From assembly GCA_035460505.1 (NCBI GenBank), contig DATHWP010000002.1, positions 1-6,370 of the forward strand: DNA of 6,370 nucleotides, written 5' to 3'. This document shows positions 1 through 6,370 of the stretch, piece after piece. The notes beneath the pieces were generated by a model. That model worked only from the letters and a program-made list of their open reading frames with translations. It made no database searches and was not told where the DNA came from. A program made the translations under genes and the position numbers. Source of the DNA: Methyloradius sp035460505. GTDB lineage: Bacteria; Pseudomonadota; Gammaproteobacteria; Burkholderiales; Methylophilaceae. Within the stretch, counting starts at the first letter, position 1. Each line of letters begins with the position of its first letter.

Positions 1-23
1 GTATTAAATCTAATCCCAGCCTT

Positions 24-56
24 ACACTCCAAGCCTGTCCGCTCAAGTCTGAGTGT
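24..56. repeat. Small inverted repeat upstream of ppiD
   Basis: The hexamer ACACTC at 24-29 is matched exactly by its reverse complement GAGTGT at 51-56, with a 21-nt loop between them. A second pair, CCAAGC at 29-34 and GCTTGG at 65-70, overlaps it and could form an alternative structure. No T-run follows either pair, so neither looks like an intrinsic terminator. The element could be an operator or chance. Arms of 6 bp are weak evidence. Confidence 0.2.
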
Positions 57-64
57 GGTATATT
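56..64 (+). promoter_or_regulatory. Possible extended -10 promoter element upstream of ppiD
   Basis: The sequence TGGTATATT fits the extended -10 pattern TGnTATAAT with one mismatch. No recognisable -35 hexamer lies 16-18 bp upstream, which is tolerable for extended -10 promoters. Transcription would start near 71 and give a leader of about 100 nt before ppiD. It competes with the closer candidate at 123-151, and either or both may be real. Confidence 0.25.
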
Positions 65-122
65 GCTTGGCTGAATTATTTGTAGTTGATGCGCAAAATC
101 GCTGCGAACTTTCTGTTATCTG

Positions 123-151
123 TTGCTGTGTAATCACTAAATAAATATAAA
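123..151 (+). promoter_or_regulatory. Candidate sigma70 promoter for ppiD
   Basis: TTGCTG at 123-128 (3 of 6 consensus bases) and TATAAA at 146-151 (5 of 6) are separated by exactly 17 bp, in an A/T-rich stretch just before the gene. Transcription would start near 158, leaving a leader of only about 15 nt that still contains the GAGAG ribosome-binding sequence. The weak -35 hexamer keeps confidence modest. E. coli ppiD is known to respond to envelope and heat stress, but I see no Cpx-type or sigma32-type box here that I can support. Confidence 0.35.
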
Positions 152-172
152 GTTTAATGAGAGAGTAAAGTT

Positions 173-2074
173 ATGTTGGATGCAATTCGTGAACATACCC
201 AAGGCTGGCTGGCTAAAGTTATTCTTGCTGCCATTACCATCCCTTTTGCATTAGTTGGTATCGATAGTTATCTGAGGCAAGCTGGTTCGAATGTGCCGAT
301 TGCTAAGGTAGGTGAAGATACGGTTTCTGTACAAGAGTACGGTAGCGCACTGCAAAATTTGAGGAATCAACTAATTTCCGAAGGCAAAACGGATCCATCC
401 GTAATAGAAAAGCCTGAAGTGAAGCAATCGGTATTAGATCATTTGATTACCAATCATTTATTAAGTCAAGAAATCAAGCGTGCTAAATTCATCATTGGTG
501 ACGATCAACTAAGCCAATACATTATTGCGCTACCTGACTTTCAAGAGAATGGTAAGTTTTCTCAGAAGGTGTATGACGAGTTGCTGGCGAGCAATCATTT
601 AACACCTTCAAAGTTCGAGGCGAAAATGCGTGCTGATTTACTTGCGCAGCAGGCACGTCAAGGCTTGGCGCGACTTGCTTACATGCCACAACCATTGCTT
701 GAGCAAACATTGAAAACTGAGCATCAACAACGTGAAGTCACTACTTCTGAAATCAAGACTGCTGACTTTATCTCTCAGGTGAAAATTGATCCAGCTGAGG
801 TCACCGCATATTACGAGAAGCATAAAGAGAGCTTCCGTGTGCCAGAGCAAGTAAAGCTAGAATTCGTGCTGATGTCAGTGACATCGCTGATTCCTGGTAT
901 TCAGGTGAGTGAAGATGAGGTAAAGAAGTATTACGCAGATAACGCTTCTAAATTCCAGGGTGATGAACAACGTCGTGCCAGTCACATTCTGATTACCTTT
1001 GGCGTGAATCCTACGCCCGAAGCTAAAGCAGAAGCGAAGAAGAAGGCTGAAGATATTTTGGCTCAGATTAAAAAGAACCCTAAATCTTTTGAAGAGCTGG
1101 CGAAAAAATACTCTCAAGACCCAGGCTCTGCTGATAAGGGCGGTGACCTGGGTTTGTTTGGTCGCGGGGCGATGGTCAAGCCATTCGAAGACACTGTTTA
1201 TGCGATGGCGCCCGGCACTGTGAGCGATTTGGTTGAATCAGAATTCGGCTACCATATTATCAAGCTAACGGAGATATCTGGCCACGCGCAAGACTATGAC
1301 ACCGCAAAGGCACAGATTAAAGCTGACATCATTTACCAAAAAGCATTAGACAAGTTTGCTGAGCAAGCTGAAAACTTTAGTAATTTGGCATATGAGCAAT
1401 CAACTAGCCTCAAGCCTGTGGCTGATGCATTTGGCTTGCAAGTACAACCAACGGCCTGGTTAAGCCGCGCGGATGGCGCTAAGTTCTTCAAGAGTGATAA
1501 GTTTATCAACAGTGTGTTCAGTGATGAAGTGCTTAAAGAGCACCGCAATACTGAGGCTGTAGAGGTTTCGCCTAATAACCTTATATCTGCCCGTGTAGTG
1601 GATTATAAAGCAGCAGCCCCACGCACTTTTGATGAAGTGAGGGGTGGTATTGAGGATTATCTTAAGCTAGAAAAAGCAGCCCAACTTGCTGCTAAAGCTG
1701 GTGATGCTGCGCTAGCCAGTTTGCAACAAGGCAAAGAGGTTGCTTCACTGGAGTGGATTCCTTCCGTCACGGTGGACCGCAAGGATGCACAAGGCTTGAC
1801 CGATTTGGCCATGTCTAACTTATTCAAAATCAACACAAGCAAACTACCAGCCTATGCGGGGTTAGTGGATGGTAATAAAGGTTACTTGTTGGTCAAAGTA
1901 ATCAAAGTCAATGATACTGCAGCAACCGATGACGCTGGCAAGAAAGCACAAGAGCTGGAGTTGAAGTCAGCATTGGCTTCAGAATATGTCGCTGCTTATG
2001 TAAGTTCACTGAAAGCTAAAACCAAGATTGAAGTGAATCAGCAACTGCTCAACGCAGGTACCTTGAATAACTAG
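173..2074 (+). CDS. ppiD: PpiD: membrane-anchored periplasmic parvulin-type chaperone/prolyl isomerase
   Basis: PpiD sits in the inner membrane near the Sec translocon and assists folding of proteins emerging into the periplasm. The 633-aa product is close to E. coli PpiD (623 aa). Residues 1-12 form a short cytoplasmic tail, about 13-34 one membrane anchor (N-in, C-out), about 40-250 a SurA-N-like chaperone region, 268-367 a parvulin (PpiC) domain, and 370-633 a C-terminal region as in other PpiDs. The parvulin domain shows the SHIL motif (His271), a Cys/Asp-position Asp316, GGDLG at 323-327, Met334, Phe338 and GYHII (His361). The ATG at 173 is preceded by AGAGAG at 160-165 with 7 nt spacing and gives the MLDAIRE start typical of the family. 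Its stop (TAG) lies 18 nt before a bidirectional terminator. It appears monocistronic and converges on fabI. Orthology is assigned from overall architecture and remembered similarity along the whole length. Confidence 0.95.
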   Translation: MLDAIREHTQGWLAKVILAAITIPFALVGIDSYLRQAGSNVPIAKVGEDTVSVQEYGSALQNLRNQLISEGKTDPSVIEKPEVKQSVLDHLITNHLLSQEIKRAKFIIGDDQLSQYIIALPDFQENGKFSQKVYDELLASNHLTPSKFEAKMRADLLAQQARQGLARLAYMPQPLLEQTLKTEHQQREVTTSEIKTADFISQVKIDPAEVTAYYEKHKESFRVPEQVKLEFVLMSVTSLIPGIQVSEDEVKKYYADNASKFQGDEQRRASHILITFGVNPTPEAKAEAKKKAEDILAQIKKNPKSFEELAKKYSQDPGSADKGGDLGLFGRGAMVKPFEDTVYAMAPGTVSDLVESEFGYHIIKLTEISGHAQDYDTAKAQIKADIIYQKALDKFAEQAENFSNLAYEQSTSLKPVADAFGLQVQPTAWLSRADGAKFFKSDKFINSVFSDEVLKEHRNTEAVEVSPNNLISARVVDYKAAAPRTFDEVRGGIEDYLKLEKAAQLAAKAGDAALASLQQGKEVASLEWIPSVTVDRKDAQGLTDLAMSNLFKINTSKLPAYAGLVDGNKGYLLVKVIKVNDTAATDDAGKKAQELELKSALASEYVAAYVSSLKAKTKIEVNQQLLNAGTLNN

Positions 2075-2092
2075 TATCGGATAGATCAAGAC

Positions 2093-2131
2093 AAAATAAA
2101 AAAAGGCGGATTATCCGCCTTTTTTTATTTT
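2093..2131. terminator. Bidirectional intrinsic terminator between ppiD and fabI
   Basis: A perfect 18-bp inverted repeat with a TTA loop (2111-2113) is centred on GGCGGA (2105-2110) and TCCGCC (2114-2119). It is flanked by seven A on the left and seven T on the right, with pairing continuing through AAAAT/ATTTT. Read on either strand it gives a G/C hairpin followed by a U-run, so it can end ppiD transcripts from the left and fabI transcripts from the right. It lies 18 nt after the ppiD stop and 20 nt after the fabI stop, almost exactly midway. Confidence 0.93.
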
Positions 2132-2151
2132 TAACTGATACAGGTTAAACC

Positions 2152-2937
2152 TTAATCAATAACGCCTGCCGCGGTGATATTCATGCCGCCATCAACGTAG
2201 GTGATTTCCCCCGTAATGCCAGAAGCCAGATCGCTACAAAGGAAGGCTGAAGCATTGCCAACTTCTTCAATAGTGACATTACGGCGCAAAGGAGCGTGTT
2301 TCACATTGAAGCCTTGCATCTTGTCGAAGTCTGCAATACCAGAAGCTGCAAGCGTTTTGATTGGGCCTGCAGAGACTGCATTAACGCGAATACCTTTAGG
2401 GCCAAGGCTTTGTGCCATATAGCGTACATTGGCTTCTAAACTGGCTTTCGCAACACCCATGACATTGTAATTCGGTAGTGTGCGTTCAGCACCCAAATAA
2501 CTAAGTGTCAGCAGGCTTGCATTACGGCCCAGCATCATCGGTAATCCTGCTTTTGCCAGCGCAGCAAAGCTGTATGAGCTCACATCATGTGCAATGCGGA
2601 AATACTCGCGGGTGACTGCATCCAAGTAATCGCCATCCAGTGCGACTTTAGGTACAAAGGCAACGGAGTGAACAATAATGTCCAAGCCATCCCAGTGCTT
2701 AGCTAGGGCAGGGAAAAGGGCATCTATTTGTGCGTCATCAGAAACATCACAGGGCAGCACGATATTTGAATCAAAGTCAGCCGCCAGTTTGGTGACGCGG
2801 TCTTGAAACTTGTCTAGTTGATAGGTGAAAGCGAGCTCAGCGCCTTCACGCTTCATGGCTTCTGCAATGCCGTAAGCGATAGATCGGTTACTGAGTAGGC
2901 CAACGATCAAGGCACGTTTTCCAGCGAGAAATCCCAT
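2152..2937 (-). CDS. fabI: Enoyl-[acyl-carrier-protein] reductase (NADH), FabI
   Basis: FabI reduces trans-2-enoyl-ACP to acyl-ACP with NADH, the last step of each elongation cycle in type II fatty-acid synthesis, in the cytosol. The 261-aa product matches the usual length of about 260. It is an SDR-fold protein: the N-terminal nucleotide-binding segment runs from about residue 5 and includes the NRSIAYGIA signature at 17-25. CDV is at 63-65, HSVAF at 90-94 and SYLGAER at 146-152. The catalytic pair Tyr157-x6-Lys164 and the nearby Tyr147 correspond to Tyr156, Lys163 and Tyr146 of E. coli FabI. SAGPIKTLAASGI (189-201) is the substrate-binding loop region, and DGG is at 249-251. Residue 93 is Ala where E. 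coli has Gly. The ATG has a good Shine-Dalgarno, AAGGA at 2946-2950, with 8 nt spacing. fabI is the last gene of a - strand run after the transporter genes, 42 bp from the permease stop, with its own promoter candidate. Confidence 0.97.
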   Translation of the reverse strand: MGFLAGKRALIVGLLSNRSIAYGIAEAMKREGAELAFTYQLDKFQDRVTKLAADFDSNIVLPCDVSDDAQIDALFPALAKHWDGLDIIVHSVAFVPKVALDGDYLDAVTREYFRIAHDVSSYSFAALAKAGLPMMLGRNASLLTLSYLGAERTLPNYNVMGVAKASLEANVRYMAQSLGPKGIRVNAVSAGPIKTLAASGIADFDKMQGFNVKHAPLRRNVTIEEVGNASAFLCSDLASGITGEITYVDGGMNITAAGVID

Positions 2938-2967
2938 GTGTTACTTCCTTAAACTTGAGTGATAATA

Positions 2968-2996
2968 ATTATTTTGGTGTTATTTTCTTGGGTCAA
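2968..2996 (-). promoter_or_regulatory. Internal sigma70 promoter candidate for fabI
   Basis: On the - strand, TTGACC (2996-2991) and AATAAT (2973-2968) are spaced by exactly 17 bp and together match the sigma70 consensus at 10 of 12 positions. The -35 hexamer lies inside the last codons of the upstream permease gene (its Leu-Asp-Pro codons) and the -10 lies in the 42-bp gap. Transcription would start near 2961, about 24 nt before the fabI ATG, leaving room for the AAGGA ribosome-binding site. No terminator separates the permease from fabI, so read-through from the transporter operon may add to this promoter. Confidence 0.6.
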
Positions 2997-3807
2997 GAGC
3001 GTCTCTCAGCCCTTCACCCAGCAAATTATACCCTAACACGGTAATCAGGATGGCGAGGCCGGGGAAGAAGGAAAGCCACCAGGCAAACTGGATGTACTCT
3101 TTACCATCGGTGAGTATATTGCCCCATGAAGCCTGCGGTGCCTGCACACCAAGCCCCAGAAAACTCAAGCCAGACTCCACAAGTACGGCACTGGCAATGC
3201 CTAAAACAGAACTAACAATAATTGGGGTCAGGCTATTGGGCAAAAGATGCGTAAATATCAAGCGGAAATCCCGAGCACCTAACGTTTCTGCTGCCAGCAC
3301 AAACTCACGATTGCGCAAGCTCAGAAATTCGGCACGTACGAGACGTGTAACACCCATCCAAGATGTCAGGCCAATTACGATCATAATGTTCCAGATAGAG
3401 GGCGTTAAGAAAGCAATTACGGCCAGAATCAGGAAAAAAGTGGGGATAGAGAGCATCACATCGACCATGCGCATGATAGTAATATCAACAAAGCCTCTGT
3501 AATAGCCTGCGATCGCCCCCAGAGCGATGCCAATAGCAGTGGCGATACCAACTGCCACAAACCCCACTAATAACGAGATGCGCGCGCCAAACAGCATGCG
3601 TGAGAATACATCGCGGCCTAAACCGTCTGTGCCCATCCAATGTTGCGCTGTGGGCGACAGCAAAATGGCTTTTACATCAATAGCATCTGGGTCAAACGGC
3701 GCAATCAGCGGTGCCATGAATGCCAGTAATAGAATGGCGGCAATAATAATGAAGCCAGATAAAGCGAGTGGGTTGGCCAGCGTTTTGATGAGGGTATGCG
3801 TTTTCAT
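2980..3807 (-). CDS. ABC transporter permease, DppC/OppC type (peptide/nickel family)
   Basis: This is the second membrane subunit of a peptide/nickel-family (PepT) importer. It pairs with the permease encoded upstream to form the inner-membrane channel. The 275-aa product has an N-terminal membrane segment at about 15-37 and then the family hallmark MGTDGLGRDVFSR (58-70) in the periplasmic N-terminal region. About five more membrane segments follow (roughly 77-102, 122-135, 137-151, 193-216, 242-262). The cytoplasmic EAA loop, which contacts the ATPase, is at about 172-192 (AAETLGARD, then HLLP). GLSFLGLG (213-220) and GEGLRDALDPR (264-274) are typical of DppC/OppC. Its ATG overlaps the upstream stop (ATGA, 3807-3804), with GAGGTG-type Shine-Dalgarno sequence AGAGGTG at 3815-3821, 7 nt from the start, so translation is coupled. 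The length is nearer NikC (about 277) than DppC (about 300), and the substrate cannot be read from the sequence. Confidence 0.93.
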   Translation of the reverse strand: MKTHTLIKTLANPLALSGFIIIAAILLLAFMAPLIAPFDPDAIDVKAILLSPTAQHWMGTDGLGRDVFSRMLFGARISLLVGFVAVGIATAIGIALGAIAGYYRGFVDITIMRMVDVMLSIPTFFLILAVIAFLTPSIWNIMIVIGLTSWMGVTRLVRAEFLSLRNREFVLAAETLGARDFRLIFTHLLPNSLTPIIVSSVLGIASAVLVESGLSFLGLGVQAPQASWGNILTDGKEYIQFAWWLSFFPGLAILITVLGYNLLGEGLRDALDPRK

Positions 3808-4823
3808 TGAACGACACCTCTGCGAACACGTGGGTCAGCCCAAGCATAAGCGATATCTGCAAATAAATTGCCTAGTAATGTCAGTGCAGAGCCGATAGTT
3901 AGTATGCCCATGATTACGGGAAAATCGCGCATCATTACAGCGTCATAAAATAGCTTGCCCATGCCTGGTATAGCAAAGATGGTTTCTGCAATCACCGAGC
4001 CGCCAATTAAACCTGGGATAGAAAGGCCTAAGATGGTAATCAATGGTAATAAGGCATTACGGAAAGCATGCCGATAAATCACTTTATGCTCTGAAAGGCC
4101 TTTTGCACGTGCAGTTGTAATGTAATCTTGATGCAATACATCCAGCATGCCATTCTTGACGAATAGAGTGATACCCGCTAACCCTGTAAGAGAGGGAATC
4201 ACAATCGGCAGGAATAGGTGACGACTGGTATCGTAAAGCTGTTCTAGCCAACCCATATTTTGATGATTGATGCTTTCAATACCAGAAATTGGTAACCATC
4301 CATGAATCACACCCAGCCAGTACATGAGCAGTAGTGACAGCCAGAAGCCCGGCACAGAAAATCCTATAAACACAAATACCGTGATAGCGCGGTCTTTCCA
4401 TTTTGCGTGGTTGACCGCGGCAATAATGCCAAACGGTAACGCAATCATTACAGTAAGAATCAAGCTGAATGTGTTGATAATGAGCGTGATGGGCAGTGCT
4501 TCTTGAATCATGCCTTTGGTGACATTGCCATCTTTGTCTTTGGTTTCCCAAAATACTGGGCGTTGATGCGTGGCGAACGATGTTCCAAAATCAAGTGTGG
4601 CAATGCGCTTAATCCATAAACCATACTGCACAATCACGGGTTTATCCAGATTGTAGAGTTCACGCAGTTTTTGCCTTGATTCTTCGCTTGTTTTGGGGTT
4701 GAACGCGGCTTCGGTCGTGGTAATGTCGCCTGGTGCAAGATGCATGATTAAGAATGAAATCAGGCTAATACCCACCAATAGAGGCACCATCCAGAATAAT
4801 CGTTTGAGGATATATTTCAGCAT
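3804..4823 (-). CDS. ABC transporter permease, DppB/OppB type (peptide/nickel family)
   Basis: This is the first membrane subunit of the same importer. The 339-aa product equals E. coli DppB in length and starts with the typical MLKYILKRLFW segment, followed by the first membrane helix (about 9-29) and HLAPGD (28-33). Further helices are at roughly 112-137, 146-171, 205-222, 258-283 and 303-325. LPISG (177-181) is the usual periplasmic motif. The EAA loop is at about 234-260 (DYITTARAKGLSEHKV, then RNALLP) and ETIFAIPGMGKL (280-291) is a strong family signature. Residues about 92-104 form a charged, Lys/Asp-rich insertion relative to E. coli DppB as I remember it. The start lies 2 nt after the upstream TAG stop, and the nearest Shine-Dalgarno-like sequence (AAGAG, 4842-4838) is 14 nt away, so translation probably depends on reinitiation by ribosomes finishing the binding-protein gene. 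Confidence 0.94.
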   Translation of the reverse strand: MLKYILKRLFWMVPLLVGISLISFLIMHLAPGDITTTEAAFNPKTSEESRQKLRELYNLDKPVIVQYGLWIKRIATLDFGTSFATHQRPVFWETKDKDGNVTKGMIQEALPITLIINTFSLILTVMIALPFGIIAAVNHAKWKDRAITVFVFIGFSVPGFWLSLLLMYWLGVIHGWLPISGIESINHQNMGWLEQLYDTSRHLFLPIVIPSLTGLAGITLFVKNGMLDVLHQDYITTARAKGLSEHKVIYRHAFRNALLPLITILGLSIPGLIGGSVIAETIFAIPGMGKLFYDAVMMRDFPVIMGILTIGSALTLLGNLFADIAYAWADPRVRRGVVQ

Positions 4824-4825
4824 GA

Positions 4826-6370
4826 CTATTCGCTGATCTCTTGGCGCATATTGCCTTCAGGTCTTCTTAAGCTTGCGGGTATATACCAATCATAGGAGTT
4901 ATAGCCGATACCTGCTGGCGGCGCTGGGTTGTCGATACCTTTTACACGTTTGTGTATGGCAGGCAAACCGTAGCCTGCGAAAAGATAAACAATAGGGCTA
5001 TCGTCATACAGCACTTTCGCAAATTCGTGATAAATCTCTGTACGCTTTTCAGTATTCAGCTCTGTACGGCCTTGCTCAAGCAACTTATCCACTTGAGGGT
5101 TGCTATAGCCGATAAAATTGAATTTACCAGGTGCTTGCTGCGAGGAGTGCCAGATATTGAATTGGTCTGGGTCTAGCGATAATCCCCAACCTAAAACGAC
5201 AACATCAAAATCACCAGTTTTAATAAAGCGGCCTACAAAGCTTGCCCACTCGAGCGAGCGTATCTTGGCATCAATCCCAATTTCTTTCAGGCGGCGTTGA
5301 ATCAGTACAGCACTCATTTCTCTCTGCTTGTTCTGGTTTGTAAGTATCTCGAATGCTAATGGTTTGCCATCACGATCCAGAATGCCATCGCCGTCATGGT
5401 CTGCAAAACCAGCCTCGTGCAGAAGTTCGAGCGATTTTTTAGGGTCATAGGGATATGGGTGCAAGTCAGGATTGCTCCACCGCGTGCCTGGTTTGTAAGG
5501 TGAGGAAACGGGCTCTCCCAAGCCTAGTAATACACCATCAATGATTTCCTGTTTATCAATCGCATAATTGATGGCTTTTCTTACCCGTACATCATCAAAT
5601 GGTTTGTGTTTGAGATTAAATCCCATGTAGGTATAGTTATTGCCGAGCTCTTTGTATAAGGCGATTTTTTTAGTGAGATCAGGTCGTGCAGGAAATATGC
5701 GTGCGTATTGAATTGGGTTGAGATTCATCACATCTATATTGTCCGCGAGCAACTCGAGGAATTGCGAGGCAACATCAGGGATAAAGCGCGTGACAAGATG
5801 ATCAATCTTCGCTTGGCCTTGAGTTGCAAGCGGGTTGCGAACCAGTGAGATGCGTTCGCCATTGCGCCAGCTTTCGAGCTTGTAGTAATGACTGCCAACA
5901 GGATTGCGGGCAAAGGCGGTGGTGTTGATATCTTGGTCTTTTAATAGATGCTCAGGCAATATTTGCAAGCCAGCCCATGAATCCAGTGCTGGCGCGTAAG
6001 GCTGGGAGTAAGTGACTCTAAAAGTCTGCGCATCAGGCGTTTCGGCTTTGCTTACCAGCTTGTAATCAGCGCCATAGGGTGTGCGAGTGTGGTCATCCGT
6101 GACCAGTTTCCAGGTGAACAACACATCGGCGCTGGTAAGTGGTTTGCCATCGGACCATTTAATGTTGGGTTTTAAGGTAAAAGAGATAGTTTTTTGGTCT
6201 GCTGAGACTTGCCACGATTGCGCCAGCTCACCTTGTAACTCGAGATTTTTATCGTATTTAAGCAAGCTGTTAAATAGATTGGCTGCTACTGCAGAAGCCG
6301 CTGATTCGCCAGCAATCATGGCGATGAGTCCGCTAGGTTCGCCTGCCGTGGCATCAACCAATGTGCCGCC
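4826..6370 (-). CDS. Extracellular solute-binding protein, family 5 (peptide/nickel importer), 5' end cut by window
   Basis: This is the periplasmic receptor of the importer; it captures the substrate and delivers it to the two permeases encoded just downstream. The frame is open to the window edge: 514 residues are visible, starting GGTLVDATAGEP, which resembles the mature N-terminus of such proteins. The signal peptide or lipoprotein signal and the true start should therefore lie just beyond 6370. The codon at 6361-6359 is TTG and is more likely an internal Leu than the start. Family features, numbered from the first visible residue, are NLFNSLLKYD (31-40), WSDGKPLTSADVLFTWK (72-88), a VRVRKAINYAIDKQEII stretch near 260-280, an acidic loop DHDGDGILDRDGK at 324-336 that resembles a calcium-binding loop, and a C-terminal lobe with DVVVLGWG and YDDSPIVYLF. 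The family binds peptides, nickel, opines, sugars or haem, and the ligand here is undetermined. The stop is TAG. Confidence 0.93.
   Translation of the reverse strand, partial: GGTLVDATAGEPSGLIAMIAGESAASAVAANLFNSLLKYDKNLELQGELAQSWQVSADQKTISFTLKPNIKWSDGKPLTSADVLFTWKLVTDDHTRTPYGADYKLVSKAETPDAQTFRVTYSQPYAPALDSWAGLQILPEHLLKDQDINTTAFARNPVGSHYYKLESWRNGERISLVRNPLATQGQAKIDHLVTRFIPDVASQFLELLADNIDVMNLNPIQYARIFPARPDLTKKIALYKELGNNYTYMGFNLKHKPFDDVRVRKAINYAIDKQEIIDGVLLGLGEPVSSPYKPGTRWSNPDLHPYPYDPKKSLELLHEAGFADHDGDGILDRDGKPLAFEILTNQNKQREMSAVLIQRRLKEIGIDAKIRSLEWASFVGRFIKTGDFDVVVLGWGLSLDPDQFNIWHSSQQAPGKFNFIGYSNPQVDKLLEQGRTELNTEKRTEIYHEFAKVLYDDSPIVYLFAGYGLPAIHKRVKGIDNPAPPAGIGYNSYDWYIPASLRRPEGNMRQEISE

Noticed and set aside
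157..168. Three-codon mini-ORF (ATG AGA GAG TAA) just before ppiD
   Set aside because: It overlaps the ppiD ribosome-binding sequence but has no Shine-Dalgarno of its own. With the 123-151 promoter its ATG would lie at or before the transcript 5' end. It is most likely coincidence.
1..172. Possible tRNA or end of a histone-like gene upstream of ppiD
   Set aside because: hupB and tRNA genes often precede ppiD in betaproteobacteria as I recall, so I looked for them. I found no cloverleaf, T-loop consensus or HU-like coding frame in these 172 bases.
2201..2422. + strand open frame opposite fabI
   Set aside because: It is fully antisense to fabI, whose catalytic motifs are intact, and its product resembles no family I recognise.
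3050..3898. Two long + strand open frames (3050-3502 and 3527-3898) opposite the permease genes
   Set aside because: They lie antisense to well-supported permease genes with clear family motifs. The translations show no recognisable domain and there is no convincing ribosome-binding site or operon context. They are shadows of the real coding frame.
6359..6361. TTG as the start codon of the solute-binding protein
   Set aside because: The frame stays open to the window edge (Gly-Gly-Thr precede it). The protein would lack the export signal it needs, and GGTLVDAT looks like a mature N-terminus, so the real start lies outside the window.
1..6370. Mobile elements, CRISPR arrays, toxin-antitoxin or defence genes
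   Set aside because: There are no transposase or integrase motifs, no direct repeat arrays, and no unexplained gap longer than 172 bases. Every substantial stretch is accounted for by five housekeeping or transport genes.

Overview
This is an ordinary chromosomal stretch from a Gram-negative bacterium, most likely a betaproteobacterium. PpiD, FabI and the dipeptide-type ABC transporter proteins are all of proteobacterial type. The moderate base composition would suit a member of Nitrosomonadales such as a Methylophilaceae methylotroph, but that placement is inferred from overall character and not from any diagnostic gene.

Layout. Positions 1-172 are non-coding and hold weak promoter candidates and a small inverted repeat. 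Then comes ppiD (173-2074, + strand), encoding a membrane-anchored periplasmic parvulin-type folding factor. It converges on fabI (2152-2937, - strand), encoding NADH-dependent enoyl-ACP reductase. The 77 bp between the two stop codons hold a perfect 18-bp inverted repeat that should terminate transcription in both directions. On the - strand, reading right to left, a family-5 solute-binding protein (4826 to beyond 6370, N-terminus cut by the window edge), a DppB/OppB-type permease (3804-4823) and a DppC/OppC-type permease (2980-3807) form a tight cluster with a 2-nt gap and a 4-nt overlap. fabI follows 42 bp downstream, with its own good sigma70-like promoter overlapping the end of the second permease gene.

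How the genes work together. The binding protein and two permeases make up the capture and channel parts of a peptide/nickel-type importer. No ATPase gene (DppD/DppF type) lies in the window, so the energising subunits must be encoded beyond 6370 or elsewhere. fabI and ppiD have unrelated housekeeping roles, in fatty-acid elongation and envelope protein folding; their association with the transporter is positional. I found no mobile element, CRISPR array, tRNA or rRNA, and no evidence of an undescribed system. The points most worth a second look are the complete parvulin active-site residue set in this PpiD (unlike E. coli PpiD), the transporter-fabI arrangement with its internal promoter, and the missing ATPase genes.
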